Shown: positions 27,345 to 36,111, counted from the first letter of the stretch. The stretch is DNA of 64,000 nt from Paenibacillus sp. PK3_47 (GCF_023520895.1 NZ_CP026029.1:3844001-3908000); one strand, 5' to 3'. The notes: generated by a model not told the origin, from the sequence alone. Translations and numbers: made by a program.

Positions 27345-27662
27345 CACGCGATGAACGGGAGCAGTAGACGGGAAAGGTAATCAGAGAGCTGCGGAATTGG
27401 TGCGACGCAGTTTACCCACCCCATTGAATCTCGCCCGGGAGCGGAGCGGCGGAAAGATCCAGGTACGCCGCAACGGATGTCCCCGTTACCGGACCTTCAT
27501 GTGCATGCATATCATCCTTAAGGGAGGATAAGCACGCCGTGGGAAGAGCTGGACGCAGCTTTGGGTTAGCCTGTGAAGTAAAGGAGCCTGTGCGTCAAGA
27601 AGAGTGGTACCGCGGAGGGGTGACCCGCCGTCTCTTTATAGAGACGGCGGGTTTTTGTGTTG
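27345..27662 (+). ncRNA. T-box leader 2 (leucine type)
   Basis: The second complete leader opens with GCGATGAACGGGAGCAGTAG. The T-box sequence AGAGTGGTACCGCG begins at 27601, and the terminator CCCGCCGTCTC/GAGACGGCGGG with T-run spans 27624-27656. The likely specifier CTC is at 27430-27432 before GCCCGGGAG. No separate promoter is evident, so transcripts must pass both terminators to reach leuA. Confidence 0.85.
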
Positions 27663-27784
27663 CTGCCGGCAGCAGTCAGGGAGGGACAAAGGCTTGAGCC
27701 GTAAGTCGACGTGCGGCTTAGTCACAGGAAGCATCACCAGAACCTGAAATGAACATAAACAACAATATTCCAGGAGGGAATTCC

Positions 27785-29353
27785 ATGATTATTCCGGTAA
27801 AGAAACGCATTCAGATTTTTGATACTACGCTGCGTGACGGGGAGCAGGCTCCCGGGGCAAGTCTGACCCCTGAGCAAAAAATCATTTTGGCGCACAAGCT
27901 TGCCGGGCTGGGGGTTGATGTGCTGGAGCCGGGGTTCCCGGTGTCGAGTCCGGGTGATTTTGCTGCGGTGGAGGCCATCTCCCGTAATGTGCAGGGCGTG
28001 GAAATTTGCGGTTTTGCCCGTGCAGTCAAGGGGGACATTGATGCGGCTGTGCGTGCGACCCGTGACGCTGAACGCCGGCGGATCCATCTGTTCATTTCCT
28101 CCTCTGACATCCACCTGCGCCATCAGCTCCGTAAAAGCAGACCGGAGGTCGTTGCCGCTGCCCGTGAGATGACAGCCTATGCCCGCCAATTCTGCGATAT
28201 TGTGGAGTTCACCGCGATGGATGCCGCCCGAACCGGCATTGATGATCTGATCGAGATGGTAGAGGCGGTCATTGAGGAAGGGGCGACGATCATCAACCTG
28301 CCGGATACGGTCGGTTATGCGCTGCCCCAGGAATACGGCGAGATGTTCCGGCGGGTACGGCTGGGAGCCAGAGGCGGGGATAAGGTCAGCTACAGCGCCC
28401 ACTGCCATAATGATCTTGGGCTTGCCGTTGCGAACAGTCTGGCTGCCATTGAAGGCGGGGCTACCCAAATTGAAGTAACCGTTAACGGGGTGGGTGAACG
28501 TACAGGGAACTGTGCATTGGAGGAACTGGTCATGGCTCTGGAAACCCGTGGTGATGTTCTGGGTGCCGAAACGGGGATCGTACTGGAGAAGCTGTATGAT
28601 ACGTCGCGGATGATTAGCGGAGCAATGCATTTTCCGGTCGCCTATAACAAACCCGTCGTCGGCAGAAATGCCTTTCAGCATGAATCCGGGATTCATCAGG
28701 ACGGCTTGCTGAAGGACCGCAGCACCTATGAGATCATGGACCCTGAACGGCTGGGCATCCCGCGCAGCATGATTATTCTGGGCAAGCACTCGGGCCGGCA
28801 TGCACTGAAGGACCGGGCGGCGAAGTATGGAATTCACCTGGATGCGAAGGAGCTGGATGCGCTCTACGAATCCTTCAAGGAAACTGCTGACCGGCAAAAG
28901 GCAGTCAGCGACGACGAATTGCTGCGGATGGTCAGCAGCACCACCGGACAGCAGGCTCAGGTCTATGAGCTCGGCGAGGTTCAGGTGCTGGCCGGCAGTG
29001 CGCCGCGCCGCGTAGCTGCAGTAACTGTGCGGCACCTCAGAAGCGGTACAGAAACCTCGCATACCAGCACCGGCAACGGACCGCTCGAGGCGATCATTGC
29101 CGCAATCGGTCAGGGCATCACAGAGGAAATCGAGTTTTCCGGCCTGGAGCTGCATTCACTGGGCAGCGGCGAACACGCCCAGGCGGAAGCTGCAGTTATG
29201 GTAGAGTGGGAAGGCACTAAATTCCGGGGCACGGCGATTCATCAGGATATTGTAATGGCGGCAGGGAATGCCTATATTGCAGCCTGTAATTCGGCACTGC
29301 TCTCTGCGCAGGAAGTAACGGCAGCAGCGGCTGGTGTTAAGAGCGCTGAATAA
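27785..29353 (+). CDS. leuA: 2-isopropylmalate synthase
   Basis: 522-aa enzyme of the first committed step of leucine biosynthesis (acetyl-CoA plus 2-oxoisovalerate). The DRE-TIM metallolyase start is FDTTLRDGEQAPGASL, the metal-binding motif is HCHNDLGLAVAN, and GGATQIEVTVNGVGERTGN follows. The C-terminal 150 residues form the LeuA regulatory dimer domain that binds leucine. ATG 27785 has AGGAGG 6 nt upstream; an upstream in-frame ATG at 27749 has no such site. It is controlled by two leucine-type T-boxes. No other leu or ilv genes are adjacent. Confidence 0.95.
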   Translation: MIIPVKKRIQIFDTTLRDGEQAPGASLTPEQKIILAHKLAGLGVDVLEPGFPVSSPGDFAAVEAISRNVQGVEICGFARAVKGDIDAAVRATRDAERRRIHLFISSSDIHLRHQLRKSRPEVVAAAREMTAYARQFCDIVEFTAMDAARTGIDDLIEMVEAVIEEGATIINLPDTVGYALPQEYGEMFRRVRLGARGGDKVSYSAHCHNDLGLAVANSLAAIEGGATQIEVTVNGVGERTGNCALEELVMALETRGDVLGAETGIVLEKLYDTSRMISGAMHFPVAYNKPVVGRNAFQHESGIHQDGLLKDRSTYEIMDPERLGIPRSMIILGKHSGRHALKDRAAKYGIHLDAKELDALYESFKETADRQKAVSDDELLRMVSSTTGQQAQVYELGEVQVLAGSAPRRVAAVTVRHLRSGTETSHTSTGNGPLEAIIAAIGQGITEEIEFSGLELHSLGSGEHAQAEAAVMVEWEGTKFRGTAIHQDIVMAAGNAYIAACNSALLSAQEVTAAAAGVKSAE

Positions 29354-29365
29354 GAACAGCGGAGA

Positions 29366-29406
29366 GACCTCAGCCGGTGCAGTTGCATACGGCTGAGGTC
29401 CTTTTT
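29366..29406 (+). terminator. Rho-independent terminator of leuA
   Basis: An 11-bp perfect stem GACCTCAGCCG / CGGCTGAGGTC with a TTTTT tail begins 12 nt after the stop. Confidence 0.9.
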
Positions 29407-29488
29407 GATGCGCCGGAGGCAATCATGCTTTTGCTGTTATTTGATAGCGAAAAAGATAGAAAAATGACGAATGCGTCTTTTGTCAAGA

Positions 29489-29747
29489 TGTGGACAAAGT
29501 TATCCACATATTCTCTCTGTATTGTGTAAAAACCGTGTAAAATCAGCAATTACGCCTGTTTTTTTTACGGCAAAACTGCGGATATATATAAGCTGTTTAA
29601 TTTGTGGAAATTGTGGATAATGTGGATAATTCGGTGGATAAAAAGTTCTTGACAAATAAAATAGCGATTTAAAGCCTAAAAAAAGGCCCCGGGGGCCTTT
29701 TTAGGTTGTGAGTTATACACGGAAACTGTGGATGAGCTTGTGTATAA
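29489..29747. other. Cluster of DnaA boxes
   Basis: Perfect TTATCCACA boxes occur at 29500-29508 (plus), 29612-29620 and 29621-29629 (both minus, directly adjacent). One-mismatch boxes are at 29489-29497, 29633-29641, 29727-29735 and 29739-29747; two-mismatch boxes are at 29603-29611 and 29713-29721. That makes nine candidate sites in 260 bp of AT-rich intergenic DNA between leuA and the ABC-F gene. No dnaA/dnaN is near, so this is probably not oriC. It may titrate DnaA or regulate a neighbour. Confidence 0.75.
29675..29705. terminator. Terminator hairpin downstream of the ABC-F gene
   Basis: CCTAAAAAAAGGCCCC against GGGGGCCTTTTTAGG is a very stable stem with A- and T-runs. It lies about 100 nt past the ABC-F stop on the minus strand and inside the DnaA-box cluster. 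Confidence 0.7.
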
Positions 29748-29801
29748 CTGTTTATGAACAATTTGAAAACTCTTAAAAAATATTTAATTAACGCATTTAC
29801 A

Positions 29802-31757
29802 TTATTCGTCAGCAAGTTTTTCCCATTCGTTAAATAATTCTCCAAGAGCAGTCTTTTTGGTTTTCAGGTCATTTTCATGCTCCTGCAAAGCGACATAATC
29901 CTGGTATACCTCCGGTTTGGTCATCTCAGTTTCGACAGCGGCAATCTCTTCTTCCAGGCGTGAGATGTTCTCTTCCAGCTCGGTAATCCGCCGCTGGCGG
30001 CTGCGCTCCTCGCGTTTGGCCTGCTTGTCTGCTTCATAGGAAGAGGCTGTGCCTTTCTCTGCAGCAGGAAGCTCGGCAGCGGCAGTTCTGGCTGCTTTGG
30101 CGGAAGCCAGCTCCGCTTCTTCCAGGGCGATGGCTTCGAGCTCTTTTTTCTTATTAATATAGTCATCGTAGTTGCCAAGATATTGGTCAATACCTGAGGG
30201 ATGAAGCTCCAGCACGCGTTCGGCCATTTTGTTAAGAAAGTAACGGTCATGAGATATGAAGAGCAGGGTGCCTTCAAAATCGATCAATGCCGCTTCCAGT
30301 ACCTCGCGGCTGACCAGATCCAGGTGGTTGGTGGGCTCATCGAGAATGAGCATGTTGGCGCCGCGCAGCATTAGCTTGGACAGGGCTACACGTGCCTTTT
30401 CGCCGCCGCTCAGGGAAGCGACCTTCTTCAGGACATCTTCTCCGCTGAACAGGAAGTTGCCGAGAATGGTGCGGATACGCGCTTCTTCCAGCATCGGATA
30501 TTCACTCCAGAGCTCTTCCAGCACGGTGTTCTTCGGATTAAGCCTGGTCTGCTCCTGATCGTAGTAGGCAATCTTTACTTTGGCTCCCCAGTTAACGGTG
30601 CCAGCCGATGGCTCGCGTGTGCCTGTCAGGCACTGCAGCAGGGTAGATTTGCCGATTCCGTTCGGTCCGATAAGCGCTGCTGTCTCGCCCCGGCGCAGCT
30701 CAAAGCCGGCGTTCCGGAAGAGCGGAGCCGCATCTTCGCTAAAGGCCACGGCCACATCACGGACCTGAAGCACCTCTTTACCGGACATGAAATCGGGCTC
30801 AAAGGAGAAGCTGGCCTTTTTGAGGTCACCAAGCGGCTTGTCGATACGGTCCATTTTTTCCAGCGCTTTACGCCGGCTTTGCGCACGTTTGGTGGTGGAG
30901 GCACGCACGATGTTGCGCTGTACGAAATCCTCCATGCGTGAAATCTCTTCCTGCTGCTTCTCATACTGCTTCATGCGGATTTCGTATTCCGCTGCCTTCA
31001 GTTCCATGTAACGGCTGTAATTCCCCGTGTAACGCCGGGACTGATGCCGTTCAATCTCGACGATGGTTGTCACCAGGCGGTCAAGAAAATACCGGTCATG
31101 GGAGACAACCAGGATGCCGCCCGCGTAGCTGCGCAGGTAATCCTCCAGCCAGGTCAGCGTTTCGATATCTAGATGGTTGGTTGGCTCATCCAGCATGAGC
31201 AGGTCCGGAGCCTGAAGCAGAATGCGGGCCAGGGCCAGACGTGTCTTCTGCCCTCCGCTGAGCGTAGCGATGGGCGTATCCGGTGCGAACTCGCCGAAGC
31301 CCATGCCGTGCAGTACACTGCGTATCCGTGTGTTCATTTCATAGCCGCCATGGTCCTTGAACCAGTCCGAGCGTTTGGCATAACGGTCCAGAAGATCCTC
31401 ATAGCGCTTGGGATCGTCCGCCAGCTTGGGGTCGGCGATATCGGCTTCCATCTGCCGCAGCTCCGCTTCCGCTTCAATCAACGGGGCGAAGACGGCCAGC
31501 ATTTCCTCCTGAATCGTCTTGTCGGACTGCAGGCCGCTGTTCTGGGCCAGATAGCCGATGGTTGTTTCTTTGGATTTATGAATTTGCCCGCTGTCAAAAG
31601 ACATCTCGCCTGCGAGGATCTGCAGGAAGGTGGATTTACCGGCACCGTTGACGCCGACCAGACCGACCCGTTCTTTTTCATTCACCTGCAGGCTTATGCC
31701 GTCCAGCACGCTCTGAATACCATATGATTTTGTAATACCTGTCGCTTGAAGAAGCAT
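29802..31757 (-). CDS. ABC-F family ATPase (YdiF-like)
   Basis: 651-aa soluble protein with two ATP-binding domains. Walker A motifs are GVNGAGKSTF and GPNGIGKSTL; signatures are TLSGGQKTRLALARIL and SLSGGEKARVALSKLM; Walker B motifs are LLMLDEPTNHLD and MLILDEPTNHLD. The linker between domains (about residues 240-320) and the charged C-terminal coiled coil (about 540-650) are typical ABC-F parts. Such proteins act on the ribosome as translation factors or in antibiotic protection. B. subtilis has ydiF next to tsaD, so this is most likely the housekeeping member rather than a resistance gene. GGAGG precedes the start. Confidence 0.93.
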   Translation of the reverse strand: MLLQATGITKSYGIQSVLDGISLQVNEKERVGLVGVNGAGKSTFLQILAGEMSFDSGQIHKSKETTIGYLAQNSGLQSDKTIQEEMLAVFAPLIEAEAELRQMEADIADPKLADDPKRYEDLLDRYAKRSDWFKDHGGYEMNTRIRSVLHGMGFGEFAPDTPIATLSGGQKTRLALARILLQAPDLLMLDEPTNHLDIETLTWLEDYLRSYAGGILVVSHDRYFLDRLVTTIVEIERHQSRRYTGNYSRYMELKAAEYEIRMKQYEKQQEEISRMEDFVQRNIVRASTTKRAQSRRKALEKMDRIDKPLGDLKKASFSFEPDFMSGKEVLQVRDVAVAFSEDAAPLFRNAGFELRRGETAALIGPNGIGKSTLLQCLTGTREPSAGTVNWGAKVKIAYYDQEQTRLNPKNTVLEELWSEYPMLEEARIRTILGNFLFSGEDVLKKVASLSGGEKARVALSKLMLRGANMLILDEPTNHLDLVSREVLEAALIDFEGTLLFISHDRYFLNKMAERVLELHPSGIDQYLGNYDDYINKKKELEAIALEEAELASAKAARTAAAELPAAEKGTASSYEADKQAKREERSRQRRITELEENISRLEEEIAAVETEMTKPEVYQDYVALQEHENDLKTKKTALGELFNEWEKLADE

Positions 31758-31984
31758 ACCGATGAAACCTCCGCCCTTGCATATTTCGCCGTGACGCTCT
31801 CCGCCCGGCTGTAATTTTCTTATATTATAGTTTACATGAAAAGCGTTTGCGGCGCGAGGGGGCCGGGATTTTGCCGGTTTATCCAGGCCAGCGGGAATAC
31901 AGATGCAAATTTGGAGACTGCTTTTGGTATATGTGTATACGATATTGAATAATTGCTTCGCCTAACAAGCACACTCTTACAACC

Positions 31985-32014
31985 TTGGCGAATTGGAGAG
32001 AAGAGTGGTAAACT
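31985..32014 (+). promoter_or_regulatory. Candidate promoter of the formyl-THF cyclo-ligase/moaC unit
   Basis: TTGGCG, an 18-bp spacer and TAAACT lie 54 nt before the start codon. The 310-bp gap 31758-32067 holds no gene; on the minus strand a TATAAT at 31824-31829 may serve the ABC-F gene. Confidence 0.4.
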
Positions 32015-32067
32015 GAGTTTACAAACTATGATAAGCTAGGTACATGATAAAGAGGAGGCGGCTGCCT

Positions 32068-32691
32068 ATGACAGGCCCGGGTGTCCCGCTCGCCGAGTGG
32101 AAGCGGGAACTTCGCGCGGAAAGAGCGGCCGTCCGTGACAAGCTGACTGTGGAGCAGAGGTCCTCCTGGTCTTCCCGAATCTGCAGTCTCGCATGGCAGT
32201 GGTTCCGCGGAGAAGGGGCGTCTGCCATGCTCGCATACGTCCCTTTTCGTTCGGAAGTGGATACCCGTCTGCTTATCGAGGAGTGCTGGGCCGGCGGTAA
32301 TATGGTGCTGCTTCCGCGGGTGATCCGCTCCGGCGGGATGATGAGCCTGCATGCAGTGAGCTCCTGGGAGGAGCTTGCACCCGGTGCTTACGGGATCCTG
32401 GAGCCGGCCGCCGCCAGTACCGGGCATACAGAGCAGGACCTGATGCCGGAGGTTGTTTTTGTGCCGGGTTTGGCTTTTGACATCAAAGGCGGGCGGCTGG
32501 GTTATGGTGCGGGCTACTATGACCGGATGAGGGCTGCCTGGGAAGGCCGGTATCCGCTCAAGCCGCCGCTGTGGGTGGGACTTGCTTACGGCGTCCAGCT
32601 GCTGACGGAAGTGCCTATGGATGACCATGATGCCTATATGGACATGCTGATTACGGAGGATGGGATCATTCATTGCCGGAAGGAGAAGTAA
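32068..32691 (+). CDS. 5-formyltetrahydrofolate cyclo-ligase
   Basis: 207-aa enzyme that converts 5-formyl-THF to 5,10-methenyl-THF with ATP. The substrate/ATP loop [14 protein letters not shown] is typical; the N-terminal [17 protein letters not shown] and the central FVPGLAFD also fit the family. ATG 32068 is chosen because AGGAGG lies 9 nt upstream; an ATG at 32044 has no site. It ends 1 nt before the moaC start, so the two are coupled. Confidence 0.93.
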   Translation: MTGPGVPLAEWKRELRAERAAVRDKLTVEQRSSWSSRICSLAWQWFRGEGASAMLAYVPFRSEVDTRLLIEECWAGGNMVLLPRVIRSGGMMSLHAVSSWEELAPGAYGILEPAAASTGHTEQDLMPEVVFVPGLAFDIKGGRLGYGAGYYDRMRAAWEGRYPLKPPLWVGLAYGVQLLTEVPMDDHDAYMDMLITEDGIIHCRKEK

Positions 32692-32692
32692 C

Positions 32693-33166
32693 ATGGAGTT
32701 AACTCATTTTAATGAGCAGGGGCGGGCCCGCATGGTGGATGTCAGTGACAAGGAGATCACCAAACGGTCCGCTTCGGCACGAAGCAAGGTGAAGATGGAG
32801 CAGCAGACGCTTGCTGCGATTAAGGCGGGCAAGATCGGCAAGGGTGATGTGCTTGCTGTGGCTCAGGTTGCCGGAATTATGGCTGCCAAAAAAACCTCAG
32901 ACTATATTCCGATGTGCCATCCGCTTCCGCTGACCGGAATTGATATCAGCTTCTCGGATAACAGCAAAGATGAACTTTATATAGAAGCAACTGTCAAAAC
33001 AACCGGGAAAACCGGTGTGGAGATGGAGGCGCTGACTGCTGTTTCAGTGGCGGCGTTGACTGTGTACGACATGTGCAAGGCACTGCAAAAGGATATGATA
33101 ATCGGCCCAACCTTGCTTTCGTCCAAAAGCGGCGGCAAAAATGGGGATTACGTACTGGAAGAATAG
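32693..33166 (+). CDS. moaC: Cyclic pyranopterin monophosphate synthase MoaC
   Basis: 157-aa molybdenum-cofactor enzyme that acts with MoaA to make cyclic pyranopterin monophosphate from GTP. Family motifs [20 protein letters not shown], the active-site [12 protein letters not shown] and [20 protein letters not shown] are complete. The ATG at 32693 follows AGGAGAAG. No moaA, moaD, moaE or moeA is in the window. Confidence 0.95.
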   Translation: MELTHFNEQGRARMVDVSDKEITKRSASARSKVKMEQQTLAAIKAGKIGKGDVLAVAQVAGIMAAKKTSDYIPMCHPLPLTGIDISFSDNSKDELYIEATVKTTGKTGVEMEALTAVSVAALTVYDMCKALQKDMIIGPTLLSSKSGGKNGDYVLEE

Positions 33167-33225
33167 CAGGAGGGCTGCAGTAAACGGCTGCCCGTACATA
33201 TTATATAGAGAGGGAGGGACAACCT

Positions 33226-33711
33226 ATGGCGTGGAAAACAGCAATCCTGACGGCCAGTGATAAGGGGGCCAGAGGCGAACGGGAAGACACGAGCGCCCAG
33301 GTTATTCGGGAGCTGGTGGAAGAAGAGCTTGGCGGAGAGATTATCGAGTACCGGATCGTTCCGGATGAGCAGGATGAAATTATTGCTGCTTTGATTGAAT
33401 TGACGGATTATTTTCAGGCTGACCTCGTGCTGACTACGGGAGGAACGGATCTGGCAATCCGCGATGTTACACCTGAAGCTACAAGACGTGTGATCGAGAG
33501 GGAGGTACCCGGTCTCTCTGAAGCGATGCGGAGCACAGTGATGCAGAAGAACCGGGCAGCTATGCTGTTCCGCGGAATATGCGGGATCCGCGGCAGAACG
33601 CTGATTGTCAATTTGCCGGGTACACCCAAGGGTGTGCATGAAAATTTGGCGGCAATTATGGATCAGCTGCCTGAAGCTTTGTTAATGGTAACCGGCCAGT
33701 ACCGCCAATAG
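33226..33711 (+). CDS. mogA: Molybdopterin adenylyltransferase-type protein (MogA/MoaB)
   Basis: 161-aa MoCF-biosynthesis-domain protein that adenylylates molybdopterin before metal insertion. Motifs LTASDKGARGEREDTS, the molybdopterin-binding LTTGGTDLAIRDVTPEA and VPGLSEAMR are visible. A strong AGGGAGGG precedes the ATG. It lies 59 nt after moaC on the same strand. MogA and MoaB of this size are hard to tell apart by eye. Confidence 0.9.
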   Translation: MAWKTAILTASDKGARGEREDTSAQVIRELVEEELGGEIIEYRIVPDEQDEIIAALIELTDYFQADLVLTTGGTDLAIRDVTPEATRRVIEREVPGLSEAMRSTVMQKNRAAMLFRGICGIRGRTLIVNLPGTPKGVHENLAAIMDQLPEALLMVTGQYRQ

Positions 33712-33839
33712 ACGGCCCGGCCTCACCCGGTTGCAAGAAAACGTCCTGGAAAGCCGATGGATGTGTGACATAAGTTATGGTATTATTAAGATATTGTTAA
33801 CGATATCATGAACGGATCTAATCGGTGAGGAGGAATAAC

Positions 33840-34082
33840 ATGAGTGGTATTGGTGCTCCCGGGATTATATTACTGGTTATCTTAGCATTGTTGCTCTTCG
33901 GGCCGAGCAAGCTGCCTGAGCTTGGCAGGGCGGTAGGACGTACTTTCCGTGAATTCAAGGACGGTGCCCGTGAAATTATCAGTGAACCTGAACCGGCTAA
34001 GAAAAGCGAGTCTTCCGTGCCGTCTCAGGCCCCGCAGACGGTCGCTGCTGAACTCCCGCAGAACAGACGCCTGCCGGAATAA
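33840..34082 (+). CDS. tatA: Sec-independent translocase subunit TatA
   Basis: 80-aa protein with a single N-terminal transmembrane helix, the hinge FGPSKLPELGRAVG, an amphipathic helix and a charged, disordered tail. It builds the pore of the twin-arginine export system. GGAGG precedes ATG 33840. A possible extended -10 (TGGTATTAT) lies at 33778-33786. A terminator separates it from tatC. Confidence 0.93.
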   Translation: MSGIGAPGIILLVILALLLFGPSKLPELGRAVGRTFREFKDGAREIISEPEPAKKSESSVPSQAPQTVAAELPQNRRLPE

Positions 34083-34098
34083 TACGATCCACACACAG

Positions 34099-34147
34099 GG
34101 GCGTTAGTCTCAGTTCTGCTTCAGACTGGGATGACGCTCTTTTTTTA
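34099..34147 (+). terminator. Terminator between tatA and tatC
   Basis: A long, partly wobble-paired stem (GGCGTTAGTCTCAG against the complement in ACTGGGATGACGCT) is followed by seven Ts. It may lower tatC expression relative to tatA. Confidence 0.75.
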
Positions 34148-34197
34148 CGTATCAGGAAGTATATATCCATACATATGTCCTTTAGGTGGTGTCTGTC

Positions 34198-34965
34198 ATG
34201 TCTCTGGAAGCGGAAGAAATGTCTGTGGTTGAGCATCTTACCGAACTGCGCAGACGGATCATTTATGTGCTGGCTGTTTTTGTGGCGGGGCTGGCAGGAG
34301 GATTGTTCGCGGCAAGGCCGGTATACCAGTATCTGATCCACGCTGACCATGCGCAGGGGTTCGTTCTGCATGCTTTTTCCTTTTGGGACGGAATCGGCAT
34401 GTACATGAAAATTGCTATGGCGGTGTCCCTGGCGGTGTCTCTGCCTTTTATCGTCTACCAGTTATGGGCATTTATCAGCCCCGGCCTGCATCCGGCAGAG
34501 CGGAGTGCTGCCTTGCGCTATGTTCCTTATGTGTTTATTTTGTTTATTGCCGGGATTGCATTTGCCTATTACATTGTGTTTCCGATGGCACTTTCGTTCA
34601 CGATCGCTGTAAATCACAGCATGGGCCTGGAGGAGACGTACGGGATTGCCCAGTATTTCAGCTTCATGTTCACTCTGGTCATTCCGCTGGCCCTGCTGTT
34701 CGAGCTGCCGCTGATCGTCATGTTCCTGACCAAGCTGAGAATCCTTAACCCGCTGCGCTTGCGCCGGATGCGCCGCTATGCCTACTTCGCGCTGGTCTTT
34801 ATCGCCGTAGTGATCACACCGCCCGATTTTATCTCGGATTTTCTGGTGACGATTCCCTTGCTGATCCTGTATGAATTCAGCGTGTTTCTGTCTGCTTTCG
34901 TCTACCGCAAGCAGCTTGCGGGGGATGCCGAGCGGGAGGCGCGTTATGTTAGCAAAGAGGGGTAA
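34198..34965 (+). CDS. tatC: Sec-independent translocase subunit TatC
   Basis: 255-aa polytopic membrane protein with six helices, the receptor for twin-arginine signal peptides. N-terminal motif MSVVEHLTELRRRIIYVL and FISPGLHPAERSA are family signatures; the late AYFALVFIAVVITPPDF is also typical. ATG 34198 lies 8 nt after AGGTGG; the longer frame from GTG 34186 overlaps that site. The gene ends just before repeat array B. Confidence 0.94.
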   Translation: MSLEAEEMSVVEHLTELRRRIIYVLAVFVAGLAGGLFAARPVYQYLIHADHAQGFVLHAFSFWDGIGMYMKIAMAVSLAVSLPFIVYQLWAFISPGLHPAERSAALRYVPYVFILFIAGIAFAYYIVFPMALSFTIAVNHSMGLEETYGIAQYFSFMFTLVIPLALLFELPLIVMFLTKLRILNPLRLRRMRRYAYFALVFIAVVITPPDFISDFLVTIPLLILYEFSVFLSAFVYRKQLAGDAEREARYVSKEG

Positions 34966-35041
34966 GGACTGGGATTCCAGGTGGCCGGAGTTGCGGATGC
35001 AGCTCCCGCTTGTTCCGCCGGCTGACTGGGGCTGAGTGGGC

Positions 35042-35449
35042 GGAATGAGCGGGGATTTTCCCGTTCATGTGTGGAAAAGGTTTGGATTGGCTGGAATGAA
35101 CGGGAATTTTCCCGCTAATAGGGGCAAAAGTTCTGGTTTGGTTGGAATCAACGGGAATTTTCCCGTTCATAGGGGCAAAAATTCTGGATTGGCCGGAATC
35201 AACGGGAATTTTCCCGTTCATAGGGGCAAAAGTTCTGGATTGGCTGGAATCAACGGGAATAATCCCGTTCATAGGGGCAAAAATTCTGGATTGGCCGGAA
35301 TCAACGGGAATTTTCCCGTTCATAGGGGCAAAAATTCTGGATTGGCCGGAATCAACGGGAATTTTCCCGCTGATAGGGGCAAAATTTCTGGATTGGCTGG
35401 AATGAACGGGAATTTTCCCGCTAATAGGGGCAAAGCCATAGAGCGATAG
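35042..35449. repeat. 51-bp tandem repeat array B (8 units)
   Basis: Units begin GGAAT at 35042, 35093, 35144, 35195, 35246, 35297, 35348 and 35399, all exactly 51 bp apart. The core is AACGGGA-ATTT-TCCCGTT; one unit has ATAA in place of ATTT. It is followed by CATAGGGGCAAAAATTCTGG and GATTGGC. The dyad arms are identical to those of array A 12.6 kb away. No cas genes and no unique spacers are present, so it is not CRISPR. Confidence 0.93.
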
Positions 35450-35765
35450 CCCACATCCGCCGAAATGAAAGGTATTTATACCTCTGATTCCTACAAATAG
35501 CCCGCATCCGCCCAAATGAAAGGTACTTATACCTCTGATTCCGCCAAATAGCCCGTATCCGCCGAAATGAAAGGTATTTATACCTCTGATTCCGTCAGTT
35601 AGCCCACATCCGCCGAAATGAAAGGTATTTATACCTCTGATTCCGTCAGTTAATCCACATCCGCCGAAATGAAAGGTACTTATACCTCTGATTCCGCCAG
35701 TTAGCCCACATCCGCCCAAATTGAAAGGTACTTATACCTCTGATTCCGCCAAATAGCCCGCATTT
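35450..35765. repeat. 51-bp tandem repeat array C (6 units)
   Basis: Units show AAATGAAAGG at 35463, 35514, 35565, 35616, 35667 and 35718 (51-bp steps; the last has one extra T). The core is AGGTA-TTTA-TACCT (in three units TTTA is CTTA), in the frame AGCCCACATCCGCCGAAATGA...CTGATTCCG. It abuts array B directly and shares the GAAATGA lead-in with array A. The stretch 35766-36110 after it has no gene. Confidence 0.92.
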
Positions 35766-36111
35766 CCGAATCCAACCGACTCCTGCTGAATTGCGCCAAA
35801 CGATCCGCACCAACTGAACCCAACGCTGCATTTCCCGCCATTTCCCTTAAAACAATTTCTTTTTTTCGTCAGGCTTATTCTACTTTGTTCATTGTTCATT
35901 CCACCTGCGTCCTTCACCATATCCCTCATTTTTCAAAGTTTTATTGATAAACTCACTCTATTTCTTTAATGAGTTCCTTGCCAGCCTTGCTGCGCCCCCC
36001 TAATCAGGCATATTTTATGCCCTGGTGGATAGAATGTATGAGAGTGTGTAAGGGACAACCCGTACAGGCCGAATTTTTACCAAAAATGAATACGATTTTA
36101 CGCAAAAGGAC

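Noticed and set aside
27734..29155. 473-codon frame antisense to leuA
   Set aside because: Shadow of leuA; no start signal or domain.
29489..29747. Chromosomal origin oriC
   Set aside because: No dnaA, dnaN, recF, gyrB or rpmH genes nearby; gene order is that of the tsaD-groEL region.
34949..35719. 256-codon minus-strand frame across arrays B and C as a repeat protein gene
   Set aside because: No ribosome site at its start, it begins and ends inside repeats, overlaps the end of tatC, and is open because the 51-bp period is a multiple of three. Kept only as a finding.
35042..35765. CRISPR array
   Set aside because: The whole 51-bp unit repeats; there are no unique spacers and no cas genes in the window.
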